Shown here piece by piece: positions 45,423-54,817 of a stretch of 64,000 nucleotides of DNA; position 1 is the first letter of the stretch, and each line of letters begins with the position of its first letter. Position numbers and translations under genes: made by a program. Under the pieces are notes generated by a model. It made no database searches and was not told where the DNA came from. It was given only the letters and a program-made list of their open reading frames with translations. This DNA is from Helicobacter colisuis (GTDB lineage Bacteria > Campylobacterota > Campylobacteria > Campylobacterales > Helicobacteraceae): positions 186,001 to 250,000 of the forward strand of contig NZ_JAMOKX010000001.1 of assembly GCF_023646285.1 (NCBI RefSeq). The letters run 5' to 3'.

Positions 45423-46427
45423 ATGGATACAATCACCTTGCAATCTCCCTTTGATATGCATTTGCATTTGCGAGATGGAGAAATGTTGCAAAATGTCATA
45501 GAATACACAGCTTATTGCTTTAGCTCCGCACTTGTCATGCCAAATCTCAATCCGCCTATTTTAGAAGTTAAATCTGCTTTGGCATACAAACAAAGAATTT
45601 TACAAGCTTCACAATCAAAAGATTTTGAACCTTTAATGTCGCTATATCTTAATGAAAACCTTAGCAAAGAAGAATTACAAATTGCCAAGGATAATGGAAT
45701 CTTTATTCTCAAGCTCTACCCAAAGGGATCAACCACTGGAAGCGAAAATGGCGTAAGTGAGATTCTAAGCCCAAAAATTCTAGAAATCTTAGAAATAGCA
45801 CAAGAAATGGGAATGATTCTAAGTATCCACGGAGAAAGCAATGGATTTGTGCTAGAGCGAGAAGTGGAGTTTCATTCTATTTTTGAATACCTTGCAACCA
45901 ATTTCCCAAAACTCAAAATTATTTTTGAGCACCTTAGCGATAGGCGCTCAATTGCCCTTGTAGAAAAATACGAAAATCTTTTTGCTACGCTTACTTTGCA
46001 CCATATTTTACTTAGCTTAGATAATGTAATTGGGGGTATGCTAAATCCACATTATTTTTGCAAACCTATTTTAAAAACTAAAAAGGATCAAGAATCGCTA
46101 CTTCAAGTTGCACTTAATGCGCATAAAAAATTCTCTTTTGGAAGCGATTCAGCCCCCCACCTTAGAATCAATAAAGAAAGTAAAAAAGGGGCTGCAGGAA
46201 TTTTTAGCGCTCCTATCTTGCTTCCTGCTCTTGCACAGACTTTTGATACACACAATGCACTAGAAAACCTAGAATCTTTTGTTAGTCTTAATGCTAGTAA
46301 AATCTATAATCTAGTGCGCACTAACAAAAAAATCACCCTTGTTAAAAAACCTATGCAAGTTATCGATGAGATAAATGGCATTGTGCCTATGTTTGCAGGA
46401 AATACTTTAGAATGGAGTTTAGCTTAA
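45423..46427 (+). CDS. pyrC: Dihydroorotase, class II
   Basis: Closes carbamoyl aspartate to dihydroorotate in pyrimidine synthesis. Unlike the paralogue at 40.8 kb it keeps the metal site: FDMHLHLRDGE, the carboxylated lysine region FILKLYPKG, IHGES, FEHLSD and FGSDSAPH. 334 residues, as in E. coli PyrC-type enzymes. Three bases after the phosphohexomutase and directly before coaD. Confidence 0.95.
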   Translation: MDTITLQSPFDMHLHLRDGEMLQNVIEYTAYCFSSALVMPNLNPPILEVKSALAYKQRILQASQSKDFEPLMSLYLNENLSKEELQIAKDNGIFILKLYPKGSTTGSENGVSEILSPKILEILEIAQEMGMILSIHGESNGFVLEREVEFHSIFEYLATNFPKLKIIFEHLSDRRSIALVEKYENLFATLTLHHILLSLDNVIGGMLNPHYFCKPILKTKKDQESLLQVALNAHKKFSFGSDSAPHLRINKESKKGAAGIFSAPILLPALAQTFDTHNALENLESFVSLNASKIYNLVRTNKKITLVKKPMQVIDEINGIVPMFAGNTLEWSLA

Positions 46428-46928
46428 ATGGCAAAAATTGCAATCTATCCTGGCACTTTTGATCCAATTACCAATGGGCATTTAGATGTTATTCAAAGGG
46501 CTTGTAAGCTCTTTGATGGCTTAATCATCGCGGTTGCAAAAAGCGATAGTAAAAAGCCCCTTTTTACACAAAAAGAGCGCATAGAAATGGTTTTGTTTGC
46601 CATTAGTGAGCTAGGAGAAACTGCATGTGCGCTTGATGTTAAGGGTTTTAATAATCTTGTTGCGGATTTTGCCAAAGAACAAGAATCAAATATCCTTATT
46701 AGAGGACTTAGAGCTGTTAGCGATTTTGAATACGAGTTGCAAATGGGCTATGCCAATGCCTCCCTTAATAAGAAATTAGAAACAATTTATCTCATGCCCT
46801 CCTTGCAAAACGCTTTTATTAGCTCAAGTGTCGTGCGTTCTATCCTGCTTCACAATGGAGATATTTCTCATCTCGTGCCAAAAAGTGTTAATAACTTTAT
46901 AAGGAATCACCATGTATGTTGCCATTGA
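46428..46928 (+). CDS. coaD: Phosphopantetheine adenylyltransferase
   Basis: Penultimate enzyme of coenzyme A synthesis. The nucleotidyltransferase motif [16 protein letters not shown] is at residues 6-21, [20 protein letters not shown] and the C-terminal [10 protein letters not shown] are diagnostic. 166 residues. It overlaps tmk by 17 bases; the coaD-tmk-comF order matches H. pylori HP1475-HP1473. Confidence 0.97.
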   Translation: MAKIAIYPGTFDPITNGHLDVIQRACKLFDGLIIAVAKSDSKKPLFTQKERIEMVLFAISELGETACALDVKGFNNLVADFAKEQESNILIRGLRAVSDFEYELQMGYANASLNKKLETIYLMPSLQNAFISSSVVRSILLHNGDISHLVPKSVNNFIRNHHVCCH

Positions 46929-47496
46929 AGGAATTGATACAAGTGGAAAAAGCACTCAGATTCAAGCACTTAAGTTTTTTTTAAAAAAAGCTATTTTTAC
47001 TTTTGAGCCTGGCGCAACCAATCTTGGAGCAAAGCTAAGGGAAATTTTATTACAAGATTCGATACAATTAGATAGTAGAGCTGAAATGCTACTTTTTCTT
47101 GCTGATAGAGCGCAACACACAAATGAGATTTTAAAATCTCACGCCAATAATCTTATTATTTCTGATAGGAGTTTAATTTCTGGAATGGCATATGCAAGAG
47201 ACTTTAACTTTGATACACTTAAAGCCTTTAATCTCTTTGCCACTCAAGGAATCTTGCCTAATAAAGTTATTATTCTGGAATTACAAAAGGATGATTTGCA
47301 AAAACGCTTAAATTCCAAAGGAAATGATAAAATCGAGCAAAGGGGCTTAGAATACCTTCTATCTTTGCAAGAGAGGATAAAATCCATCACTCAAAAACTA
47401 TCTTTAGAACACCACATTATCGATGCTAATTTACCTAAAGATTCCATTACAACAAAAATAATTGATTTCATAGGCAAAGAAAATTGCGTTGTTTAA
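46912..47496 (+). CDS. tmk: Thymidylate kinase
   Basis: Phosphorylates dTMP to dTDP. P-loop [10 protein letters not shown] at residues 5-14, the DRx motif in [14 protein letters not shown], and a lid region near 135-145 ([14 protein letters not shown]). At 194 residues it is short, like other epsilonproteobacterial enzymes. It overlaps both coaD and comF. Confidence 0.95.
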   Translation: MYVAIEGIDTSGKSTQIQALKFFLKKAIFTFEPGATNLGAKLREILLQDSIQLDSRAEMLLFLADRAQHTNEILKSHANNLIISDRSLISGMAYARDFNFDTLKAFNLFATQGILPNKVIILELQKDDLQKRLNSKGNDKIEQRGLEYLLSLQERIKSITQKLSLEHHIIDANLPKDSITTKIIDFIGKENCVV

Positions 47497-48056
47497 TTTG
47501 TGGAAATTTTACCTTTAAAACCCTCTGCAATCCTTGTTTTCAAACAATCACAATTCAACCTAGAGTAAGAGACTTAGGAAATTTTAAAGTTTATAGCTTT
47601 TATGATTACCAAGAAATCCAATTTCTCTTGCATGCTAAATACCAAATTATCGGAAGCAAAATTTATCACTTATTATCCAAAAAGGCTTGTTTATTTTTAA
47701 AACAAACACTAAAATCTCCACTAAAAGCTTATGGAATAGGAATTGATGATAAAATTAGCAAACAAGGCTATGCACACAATGCTATCTTTCTTAAACATTT
47801 CAAAAAACTAGGTATTATCCCGCTGTATCACACGCTATTAGCTCAAAATTCTGTTTCTTATGCAGGAAAAGATTTGAAATTTCGCCAAAATAATCCACGC
47901 AATTTTTATTTAATGCGCAACATTACACACAAAAAAATTATTTTATTTGATGATCTCATCACCACAGGATTAACACTCAAAGAAGCCCAAAAGCTTCTAG
48001 CAGAGAAAGGTGCAGAAGTACTTATGGCTTTTGTTTTAAGCGATGCAAAATATTAG
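47484..48056 (+). CDS. comF: ComF-family phosphoribosyltransferase-like protein
   Basis: 190 residues from TTG 47484. N-terminal paired cysteines (CLICGNF, CNPCF) form a probable zinc site; the C-terminal half holds the PRPP-binding loop IILFDDLITTGLTLKEA. ComF proteins are required for natural transformation in several bacteria, where they act in the cytosol during DNA import. Its stop codon overlaps the convergent SIMPL-domain gene by four bases. Confidence 0.9.
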   Translation: MRCLICGNFTFKTLCNPCFQTITIQPRVRDLGNFKVYSFYDYQEIQFLLHAKYQIIGSKIYHLLSKKACLFLKQTLKSPLKAYGIGIDDKISKQGYAHNAIFLKHFKKLGIIPLYHTLLAQNSVSYAGKDLKFRQNNPRNFYLMRNITHKKIILFDDLITTGLTLKEAQKLLAEKGAEVLMAFVLSDAKY

Positions 48057-48757
48057 TCTTTTAAATAATATTCAATTGTAGAAACTACACGCACTTTTTT
48101 AATATGAGATGTATTTCTATCGCGGTTTAATACACTAAATTGCCCTTGCGAAGCCTTTTTGATTTTACCTAATGTGCTTTGAGAATCTTGTGCAAACTTC
48201 TGTGCCACTTCTCTTGCATTAAAAGTTGCTTCTTCAACCATTTCTGGTTTCACTTCATTAAGCTTGGTATAAAGATATTCGATTTCATAATCTTCCACTC
48301 TAACCACTGTGCCCTCTTTGCCAAGTTCTGTAAGTTTTTCTAAAGCTTTTCTACCTAAATCAATCTTATTAGTATAAACCAAAACCCTACCCTCACCTGA
48401 ATAGCGATAAACTATACTTTGTGATTCACCATAAGCACTCCCTACTTTATCGGTGATTCTTGGTGCTTCTATTCTAATTTCTTCTGCTTGAATGCCTATT
48501 TTTTGTAAAAACTCTATGATTCTTTTAGAATCATTTTCTAATTCTTGATACAAAACATTCAAATCACTACTTGCACGCGTAAAATTGATAGGAAAAATCA
48601 TCACATCCGCTAAAACCTCTCTTTCGCTCAAACCCTTAACAACAACACTTCTCTCTTTTGATTTAATATCTACAATAGCCTTACTAACCCCAAAGCTAAC
48701 AATAGCGCTACAAATAACAAAAAATATTCCCAAAATAATTGCACTTGTTTTACTCAT
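48053..48757 (-). CDS. SIMPL-domain (YggE/DUF541) envelope protein
   Basis: 234 residues with an N-terminal membrane anchor or uncleaved signal (about 7-27) and a periplasmic SIMPL domain. The conserved openings VVVKGLSEREVLADVMIFPINF and the later YEIEYLYTKLNEVKPEMVEEATFNAREVAQKFAQ are recognisable. Function of the family is unclear; some members form ring oligomers and are linked to oxidative stress. A stand-alone gene just after tRNA-Arg in transcription order. Confidence 0.88.
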   Translation of the reverse strand: MSKTSAIILGIFFVICSAIVSFGVSKAIVDIKSKERSVVVKGLSEREVLADVMIFPINFTRASSDLNVLYQELENDSKRIIEFLQKIGIQAEEIRIEAPRITDKVGSAYGESQSIVYRYSGEGRVLVYTNKIDLGRKALEKLTELGKEGTVVRVEDYEIEYLYTKLNEVKPEMVEEATFNAREVAQKFAQDSQSTLGKIKKASQGQFSVLNRDRNTSHIKKVRVVSTIEYYLKD

Positions 48758-48791
48758 AGATAATCCTTAAATTTTTCTAATCTAACTGAAG

Positions 48792-48868
48792 TGGTGTCCA
48801 CGATGCGATTCGAACGCATGGCCTCACGATTAGGAATCGTGTGCTCTATCCAGCTGAGCTACGAGGAC
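48792..48868 (-). tRNA. tRNA-Arg (anticodon CCU)
   Basis: Full cloverleaf on the minus strand: acceptor GTCCTCG/CGTGGAC, D-arm GCTC/GAGC, anticodon stem CACGA/TCGTG with loop TTCCTAA (anticodon CCT, reads AGG), T-arm ATGCG-TTCGAAT-CGCAT, discriminator A and encoded CCA. The acceptor stem has a U-U mismatch at the fifth pair. Its 5' end is only eight bases from the T-run of the hup terminator. Confidence 0.95.
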
Positions 48869-48876
48869 TTAAAAAT

Positions 48877-48897
48877 AAAAAACCCCAAAAAAAGGGG
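48877..48897 (-). terminator. Terminator hairpin after hup
   Basis: On the minus strand CCCC-T7-GGGG followed by six T. It is 16 bases beyond the hup stop codon and immediately before tRNA-Arg. The stem is only four G-C pairs, so partial read-through into the tRNA is plausible. Confidence 0.65.
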
Positions 48898-48913
48898 AGA
48901 AGCAAAGCAGAAG

Positions 48914-49204
48914 TTATTTTTTTGCAGCTGCAACAGCGTCTTTGAAACCTTTTCCAGCTTTAAATTTTGGAACAAATTTATCTTTTGTTTTATATTTCTT
49001 AGTTGTTCCAGGAACGGTTCCCTCTTTACCTTTTTGAAGCACAGTTTCAAATTTACCAAAACCTACAAGCTCAACACTTCCATCTTTTTTTGAGAGTGCT
49101 TTTTCAATTGCAGCAGTAAAAGCACTGATTGCTTTTTCAGCATCTTTTTTTGTTTCATACTTACCAACTTCTTTTACCAAGTCAACAAATTCAGATTTGT
49201 TCAT
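48914..49204 (-). CDS. hup: HU-family DNA-binding protein
   Basis: Nucleoid protein that bends DNA. NKSEFVDLVKEVGKY at the N-terminus, the GFGKFETVLQKGKEG strand and the flexible arm region near 60-75 match HU; 96 residues. The arm carries VPGTTKKYKTKDK with the conserved Pro. Strong GGAGG before the ATG and an extended -10 upstream suggest high expression. Confidence 0.96.
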   Translation of the reverse strand: MNKSEFVDLVKEVGKYETKKDAEKAISAFTAAIEKALSKKDGSVELVGFGKFETVLQKGKEGTVPGTTKKYKTKDKFVPKFKAGKGFKDAVAAAKK

Positions 49205-49239
49205 TTAGAACCTCCATATTTTTATTTTAAACGCCATTA

Positions 49240-49248
49240 TTGTAGCAT
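49240..49248 (-). promoter_or_regulatory. Extended -10 promoter of hup
   Basis: TGCTACAAT on the minus strand, 35 bases upstream of the hup start codon; a TTGCAA-like hexamer lies about 15 bases further upstream. Confidence 0.55.
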
Positions 49249-49439
49249 AAATTATTAGCTTTGCAAGGCTTTTAGCAGAAAAATGAACTTTTTTGCGCGT
49301 ATTTTACAGCTATTTTTAATCATTCTTATCTAATAAAGCAAACTTCTTATATTAAAATCATTATAAAATGGAGTTTATTAAGCTTTTTTTGAATAGAATT
49401 TAGCACAAAAAATTAACAATAATTTAAATAGGAGAGATT

Positions 49440-50435
49440 ATGTCAATTAAAGTAGCAGTGAATGGGACAGGGAGAATTGGATTGTGTGTTTGCAAGATTC
49501 TTGGACAACGCGATGATTTGGAGCTAGTAGCCATTAACACCACTATGCCCATTGATACTTTAATCCACCTTTTGAAATACGATTCTGTCCATCAAAGTAG
49601 CGAAATTACTAAGATTAGCGAAAATCAAATTTGTATTGGCAAACAAAAAAATATCCAAATCATTAGCACAAGAAATATTCAAGAAACACATTTTGGTCAA
49701 TACGGCGCTGAAATTGTTATAGAATGCACAGGGGCTTTTAATGATATTTCTAAAGCTTCACTACATCTCTATGATGGCATTAAGCGCGTTGTTATTTCAG
49801 CACCAGCTACTGATACTCCAACTTTTGTTTATGGGGTTAATCATCTAAGTTATGCTAATGAGCCTGTTATTTCTAATGCTAGTTGTACCACAAATGCCCT
49901 AGCACCACTCACCAAAGTCTTACACGAAAATTTCAAGATTCTAAGTGGTTTAATGACAACTATCCATAGCTATACCAACGATCAAAACTTACTTGATTCA
50001 AAGCACAAAGATTTGCGTCGTGCAAGAGCTGCTGCACTTAATATGATTCCAACCTCCACTGGGGCTGCAAAGGCTATTGGACTTGTCATGCCAGAACTTA
50101 AAGGCAAACTCAATGGCTTTGCAGTTCGCGTCCCAACCCCTGATGTAAGCTTGGTTGATTTAACTTGTGTGATAGAAAAACCTGCCACTAAAGAAATCAT
50201 TAATGAAACTTTCAAAAAAGCCTCTCAAGAATCAATGAAAGATTTAATTTTTGTCGATGAAGAAAAACTTGTTTCGGGTGATTTTATCGGATCTCCTTAT
50301 AGTGCGATTTTTATTCCTGATTGCACCACTATTGTCAATGAAAATCAAGTAAAAATTGTTGCTTGGTATGACAATGAATGGGGTTATTCCACGCGCTTAG
50401 TAGATATGGTGCATTTTGTTGGGCAATCTCTATGA
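49440..50435 (+). CDS. gap: Glyceraldehyde-3-phosphate dehydrogenase
   Basis: 331 residues. N-terminal nucleotide fold VAVNGTGRIGLCVCKIL, catalytic SNASCTTNALAPL (Cys around 150), HSYTNDQNLLD, and the C-terminal WYDNEWGYSTRLVDM. After the second strand it reads AINTT where NAD-specific enzymes have AIND, so NADP may be accepted. Coupled to pgi by an ATGA overlap, suggesting a shared role in gluconeogenesis or hexose metabolism. AGGAGAG precedes the start. Confidence 0.96.
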   Translation: MSIKVAVNGTGRIGLCVCKILGQRDDLELVAINTTMPIDTLIHLLKYDSVHQSSEITKISENQICIGKQKNIQIISTRNIQETHFGQYGAEIVIECTGAFNDISKASLHLYDGIKRVVISAPATDTPTFVYGVNHLSYANEPVISNASCTTNALAPLTKVLHENFKILSGLMTTIHSYTNDQNLLDSKHKDLRRARAAALNMIPTSTGAAKAIGLVMPELKGKLNGFAVRVPTPDVSLVDLTCVIEKPATKEIINETFKKASQESMKDLIFVDEEKLVSGDFIGSPYSAIFIPDCTTIVNENQVKIVAWYDNEWGYSTRLVDMVHFVGQSL

Positions 50436-51700
50436 TTCATTTAGAAAATACCTACCAAAGCTCCCCAAACTATGATTCTAGCTTTTTATCTAAAGAATCC
50501 TTGCGATCTTGCTTTGAAAAGATTCAAGCAGAAAAAGAGAATGGGGTAAGCGGATATTACCACTTGCCCTTCCAAGAAAATTCAGATATTTTTACCTATC
50601 TTAGAGAATATCACTGCTTTTTGGATAATCTTAAAAATCTCGTGATTATAGGTATTGGCGGTAGTTCTCTTGGCACAAAAGCCATTGACGCTCTACTTTC
50701 ACACCAACACAATCGCAGAAGGCTTAAATTACGCTTTTTAGAGCACACTGATCCTATTGTAATTAACAAAGAGCTTCAACGCATCAAATGGGAAGAAACA
50801 TTATTTATTGTAATTTCAAAGTCTGGATTAACTATTGAAACCACTTCCCTTTTTAAATATGTTTTAAAACATTTCAATCTCTTAGATTCTAAGAGAAAAA
50901 ATCACCTCTTAACAATCAGCGATGAAGATTCTCCACTTTTTCATTGGAGCAAGGAACAAAAAATACAAAACTTCACCATAAAGCCAAATATTGGTGGTCG
51001 TTTCTCTGTATTAAGCACCGCGGGATTGCTCCCACTTGGTATCTTAGGCTACAATCTCCAAAGCCTTCTTAAAGGTGCGCAAAATATGAGTCGATATTTC
51101 TTTAAAAACCCCACTAATGAGATTCTAAAAAAAGCAGCATTTCTAGCTCATTGCGAAACAAACTACCCCATTAATGTGCTTTTTTCTTACAGCAGTGTTT
51201 TTAGACATTTTAATGCTTGGTATGTGCAGCTTTGGGGAGAATCTTTAGGAAAGCTAGATTACACTGGGCAAAAAAGGGGATTAACTCCCATTGCCCTTAT
51301 TGGCAGCATTGATCAACATTCCTTTTTGCAGCTTATTATGCAAGGTCCGCAAAACAAAAGTGTTACTTTTTTGAGTGTTGAAAAATTTTCTCAAAAGCCA
51401 CTTTATATCCCTAATATTAAACTAAAGGGTTTAGAATCAACAGATTTTGTCAATGGCACCTCCTTTAATAAACTCTTGCAATTACAATGCATTTCCACCA
51501 AAGAAAGCATTATTGCAGAAAATGTCCCCACTGATTCTATTACTCTAGATCTTTTATGTGAAGAAAGCGTGGGTGAGCTTATTTTTTATTATGAATTACT
51601 TACTTCTTGCGTGGGAGCATTGCTACAAATTGATACATATAATCAACCAGGTGTTGAATTTGGAAAAAAAATATTGAGAGAAAAATTTACACATATTTAA
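50432..51700 (+). CDS. pgi: Glucose-6-phosphate isomerase, short type
   Basis: Interconverts glucose 6-phosphate and fructose 6-phosphate. Motifs: VIIGIGGSSLGTKAIDALL, the sugar-binding VISKSGLTIETTSLFK, GGRFSVLSTAGLLPLGILG and GESLGKLDYTGQKRGLTP. From ATG 50432 (overlapping the gap stop) the protein has 422 residues, the Campylobacter-like short form and not the roughly 545-residue form recalled for H. pylori. The upstream extension to 50378 lies inside gap and is unlikely to be used. Confidence 0.94.
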   Translation: MIHLENTYQSSPNYDSSFLSKESLRSCFEKIQAEKENGVSGYYHLPFQENSDIFTYLREYHCFLDNLKNLVIIGIGGSSLGTKAIDALLSHQHNRRRLKLRFLEHTDPIVINKELQRIKWEETLFIVISKSGLTIETTSLFKYVLKHFNLLDSKRKNHLLTISDEDSPLFHWSKEQKIQNFTIKPNIGGRFSVLSTAGLLPLGILGYNLQSLLKGAQNMSRYFFKNPTNEILKKAAFLAHCETNYPINVLFSYSSVFRHFNAWYVQLWGESLGKLDYTGQKRGLTPIALIGSIDQHSFLQLIMQGPQNKSVTFLSVEKFSQKPLYIPNIKLKGLESTDFVNGTSFNKLLQLQCISTKESIIAENVPTDSITLDLLCEESVGELIFYYELLTSCVGALLQIDTYNQPGVEFGKKILREKFTHI

Positions 51701-51786
51701 ATTTTTCTTCACTTTTTTTCTTTTATTTATACTCTTTTTCACAAAAAAAATTTAAAATATCCATAAATAGACAAAAAGGAGTATAA

Positions 51787-52788
51787 ATGGGCTTTATTGA
51801 AACAATTAAAGAAAAGGCAAAGGCAAATCAAAAAACTATTGTCCTACCTGAAACTAACGACATACGCACTCTTGAAGCTGCACATAAAGTTTTGAAAGAA
51901 AAAATTGCAAATCTCATTTTGTTGGGAGATGAAGCTACTCTCAAGGCAGAAGCAGCAAAAGCCAATTTGAATTTAGATGCGGCAACTTTTATCAATCCCG
52001 CTTCCTGTGATGAACTAGAAAACTATGTGGAGCTATTTGTTAAGCTTCGAGGACATAAAGGTTTGAGTGAAAAATCTGCTAGAGCGTTGCTTTTAGAAAA
52101 TCCACTTTATTTTGGAGTGGCTTTGGTCAAATCCCAAAAAGCAGATGGAATGGTAGCAGGAGCTATTAACTCTACTGCTGATGTGTTGCGTGCAAGTTTG
52201 CAGATTTTGGGGACAAAAAAAGATTCCAAGCTTGTTTCTGCTTTCTTTTTAATGGTAGTTCCCAATTGTGATTATGGTGAAAAAGGAATTTTTATTTTTG
52301 CTGATAGTGGTTTGGTGCAAAATCCAAATGCTCAAGAGCTCGCCTCAATTGCTATTGATTCAGCCAAAAGCTTTCAGTCTCTTGTGGGTAAAGAACCCAT
52401 TGTAGCAATGCTTTCTCACTCAACCAAAGGAAGTGCTAAACACCCCGATGTTGATAAAGTCATAGAAGCCACTAAACTCGCCCAAAGTCTTGCTCCACAA
52501 ATTGCCATTGATGGAGAATTTCAGCTTGATGCAGCCATTGTCCCAAGTGTTGGTAAATCAAAGGCTCCTGAAAGCAAAATCGCAGGATATGCTAATGTTT
52601 TAGTTTTCCCAGACTTGGATTCGGGAAATATTGGTTATAAACTCACACAAAGACTAGCCAAAGCTGAAGCTTATGGACCAATCACACAAGGGATTGCTGC
52701 GCCTGTGAATGATCTCTCAAGAGGTTGCAGCAGTGATGACATTGTTGGAGTTGTTGCTGTCACAGCGCTCCAAGCACAACAAAATTAG
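51787..52788 (+). CDS. pta: Phosphate acetyltransferase (short form)
   Basis: Converts acetyl-CoA and phosphate to acetyl phosphate. 333 residues comprising only the catalytic PTA domain: TIVLPETNDIRTLEAA, KADGMVAGAINSTADVLRASLQI, PNCDYGEKGIFIFADSGLVQNPNAQELA, MLSHSTKGSA and DGEFQLDAAIVPSVG. The N-terminal regulatory domains of E. coli Pta are absent, as is usual in this group. AAAAGGAG precedes the start and ackA follows nine bases later. Confidence 0.96.
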   Translation: MGFIETIKEKAKANQKTIVLPETNDIRTLEAAHKVLKEKIANLILLGDEATLKAEAAKANLNLDAATFINPASCDELENYVELFVKLRGHKGLSEKSARALLLENPLYFGVALVKSQKADGMVAGAINSTADVLRASLQILGTKKDSKLVSAFFLMVVPNCDYGEKGIFIFADSGLVQNPNAQELASIAIDSAKSFQSLVGKEPIVAMLSHSTKGSAKHPDVDKVIEATKLAQSLAPQIAIDGEFQLDAAIVPSVGKSKAPESKIAGYANVLVFPDLDSGNIGYKLTQRLAKAEAYGPITQGIAAPVNDLSRGCSSDDIVGVVAVTALQAQQN

Positions 52789-52797
52789 GAGGAAAAT

Positions 52798-54003
52798 ATG
52801 GATATTTTAGTTATTAATTGTGGAAGCTCTTCTCTTAAATATCAACTTATCAATACTGATACAGAAGCTGTTTTAGCAGCTGGAATCTGCGATAGAATCG
52901 GCATTAGTGGAGGGCAATTTACTTATAAGCCACAAGGCGGTGAAAAATCTATTCAAAATACTGAAATGAAAGACCATGAAGTCGCAATAAAGCTCGTGTT
53001 AGAAGCGCTTACCAATCCTAAAACAGGCATTATTAGCTCTTTAGATGAAATCAAAGCAGTAGGACATAGAATCGTGCATGGCGGAGAACACTTCACACAT
53101 TCAGCTGTTATTACTGATGAAGTGATTTCACACATTGAAGAATGTGCCGATCTTGCACCTTTGCACAATCCCGCACATTTATTGGGAATCCGCGCTTGTC
53201 AAGCTTTAATGCCAAGCACTCCAATGGTTGCAGTCTTTGACACAGCATTTCACCAAACTATGCCACCAAAGGCTTTTATCTATGGACTTCCTTATGAATA
53301 CTATGAAAAATACAAAGTTCGTCGCTATGGATTCCACGGCACTAGTCATAGCTATGTCTCTAAACGCACTGCAGAATTTTTAAAAATCCCACTTGAAAAT
53401 TCCAAAATTATCACCTGTCATTTAGGTAATGGATCTAGTATTTGTGCTATAGAAAATGGAAAAAGCATTGATACAAGTATGGGATTAACTCCGCTTGAAG
53501 GCTTAGTTATGGGAACAAGAAGTGGAGATCTTGATCCTGCAGTTATTGATTATATCGCCCAAAAAGAAAATTTAAGCACAAAAGAAATTATGAATATTTT
53601 AAATAAAAAATCTGGTGTTCTTGGAATCTCTGGGCTTTCAAGCGATTTTAGAGATTTGTTAGCAGCTGATGAAAATGGAGATTTAAAAGCTCGTTTTGCT
53701 AGAGAAGTCTTTGCTTATAGAGTGGCAAAATACATTGGATCTTATACTGCTGCGCTAACTGGAGTTGATGCTATTACCTTTTGTGCTGGAGTGGGAGAAA
53801 ATGCAAAATTCATTCGCGGTAAAATCGTCTCCCACTTACAATTCTTAGGAATCACCTTAGATGAAGAAGCAAATCTTGCAACCGTTGGTGTTGAAGGAAT
53901 CATCTCTACCCCTGATTCTAAAGTCAAAGTATGTGTAATCCCTACCAATGAAGAACTAATGATAGCACGCGATACCAAAGCACTCGTATCCAAAATGAAA
54001 TAA
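52798..54003 (+). CDS. ackA: Acetate kinase
   Basis: Forms ATP and acetate from acetyl phosphate, completing the Pta-AckA route. ASKHA motifs: LVINCGSSSLKYQLI at the N-terminus, VGHRIVHGGEHF, the catalytic VFDTAFHQTMPP, YGFHGTSHSYVSKRTA, TCHLGNGSSICAIENG and CAGVGENAKFIR. 401 residues. Strong AGGAGG before ATG. A hairpin terminator follows. Confidence 0.97.
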   Translation: MDILVINCGSSSLKYQLINTDTEAVLAAGICDRIGISGGQFTYKPQGGEKSIQNTEMKDHEVAIKLVLEALTNPKTGIISSLDEIKAVGHRIVHGGEHFTHSAVITDEVISHIEECADLAPLHNPAHLLGIRACQALMPSTPMVAVFDTAFHQTMPPKAFIYGLPYEYYEKYKVRRYGFHGTSHSYVSKRTAEFLKIPLENSKIITCHLGNGSSICAIENGKSIDTSMGLTPLEGLVMGTRSGDLDPAVIDYIAQKENLSTKEIMNILNKKSGVLGISGLSSDFRDLLAADENGDLKARFAREVFAYRVAKYIGSYTAALTGVDAITFCAGVGENAKFIRGKIVSHLQFLGITLDEEANLATVGVEGIISTPDSKVKVCVIPTNEELMIARDTKALVSKMK

Positions 54004-54007
54004 TCTC

Positions 54008-54029
54008 ATTCCACCTCTTTTGGTGGAAT
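54008..54029. terminator. Hairpin between convergent ackA and ttcA
   Basis: Perfect stem ATTCCACC/GGTGGAAT with a six-base loop in the 32-base gap between the two convergent stops. No long T-run follows on either strand, so efficiency is uncertain. Confidence 0.6.
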
Positions 54030-54035
54030 TTGCTC

Positions 54036-54809
54036 TCAATCCTGCTTATCTAAATATTTTTTATCAAACAAACTATTAAGATGCACATTTCCTAACGCTA
54101 CTTTTAAAGAAGTGAAAAAATCTGGATTAGCTTCTTCCATTTCTTTTAGCATTTGCTTTGTTTTTTCTCTTGCATAAGGGCGTTTATCATCACTTTGCCA
54201 CATAATAGGACAATTGCAATCTGGAGCAATATAAATATTGTTTTTGGCAATAAAGTCAATAATCTGCCTTTCTCTTAGAAAAATTAATGGGCGAATCACA
54301 TACAAACCATTTTGTGCCTTATAAATAGGTGGCATAGAGCGCAAAGCACCATTATAAGTCAGATTCATCATAAAACTCTCTACTGCATCATCTAAATGGT
54401 GGGCTAAAGCAATTTTATTAAATCCTCCCTCCAAAGCCTTAGAATACAAAGCCCCTCTTCGCATACGCGAACAAAAGCTACAATACACACTACCCTCTCG
54501 GCGATTTTCTTCTAAAATTTTATAAATATCTGTGCGATAAAGCTCATAGGGAATCCCTAATTTTTCACAATATTCAAAAATATATTCATATTCCCCCCCT
54601 CTGCCATAATCCACCGTGAGTGCCTTAAACTCAAAATCAAAGGGAGCATATTTTTTTAATCTTGCTAATAGGGTTGCTAAAAGTATCGAATCTTTTCCGC
54701 CACTCAAACCCAATAAAACTCTATCACCCTCTTTTATTAAGCCAAATTCAGCATTTGTGCTACCTGTAATCTTAAGAATTTTTTTACTAATTTCAATCTT
54801 ATTTTCCAT
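54036..54809 (-). CDS. ttcA: tRNA 2-thiocytidine-32 synthetase
   Basis: PP-loop ATPase that thiolates cytidine 32 in tRNA. P-loop LGLSGGKDSILLATLL at about residues 32-47; the iron-sulfur/active cysteines are in CSFCSRMRRG; LAHHLDDAVESFMMNL and CNCPIMWQSDDKRPYARE complete the family pattern. 257 residues. Eight bases after the MFS gene upstream, the pair matching H. pylori HP1181-HP1182 in recalled order. Confidence 0.92.
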   Translation of the reverse strand: MENKIEISKKILKITGSTNAEFGLIKEGDRVLLGLSGGKDSILLATLLARLKKYAPFDFEFKALTVDYGRGGEYEYIFEYCEKLGIPYELYRTDIYKILEENRREGSVYCSFCSRMRRGALYSKALEGGFNKIALAHHLDDAVESFMMNLTYNGALRSMPPIYKAQNGLYVIRPLIFLRERQIIDFIAKNNIYIAPDCNCPIMWQSDDKRPYAREKTKQMLKEMEEANPDFFTSLKVALGNVHLNSLFDKKYLDKQD

Positions 54810-54817
54810 TTCTACTC

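Noticed and set aside
50378-50431. N-terminal extension of pgi
   Set aside because: It falls entirely within gap in another frame; ATG 50432 overlaps the gap stop codon as ATGA, the usual coupling here.
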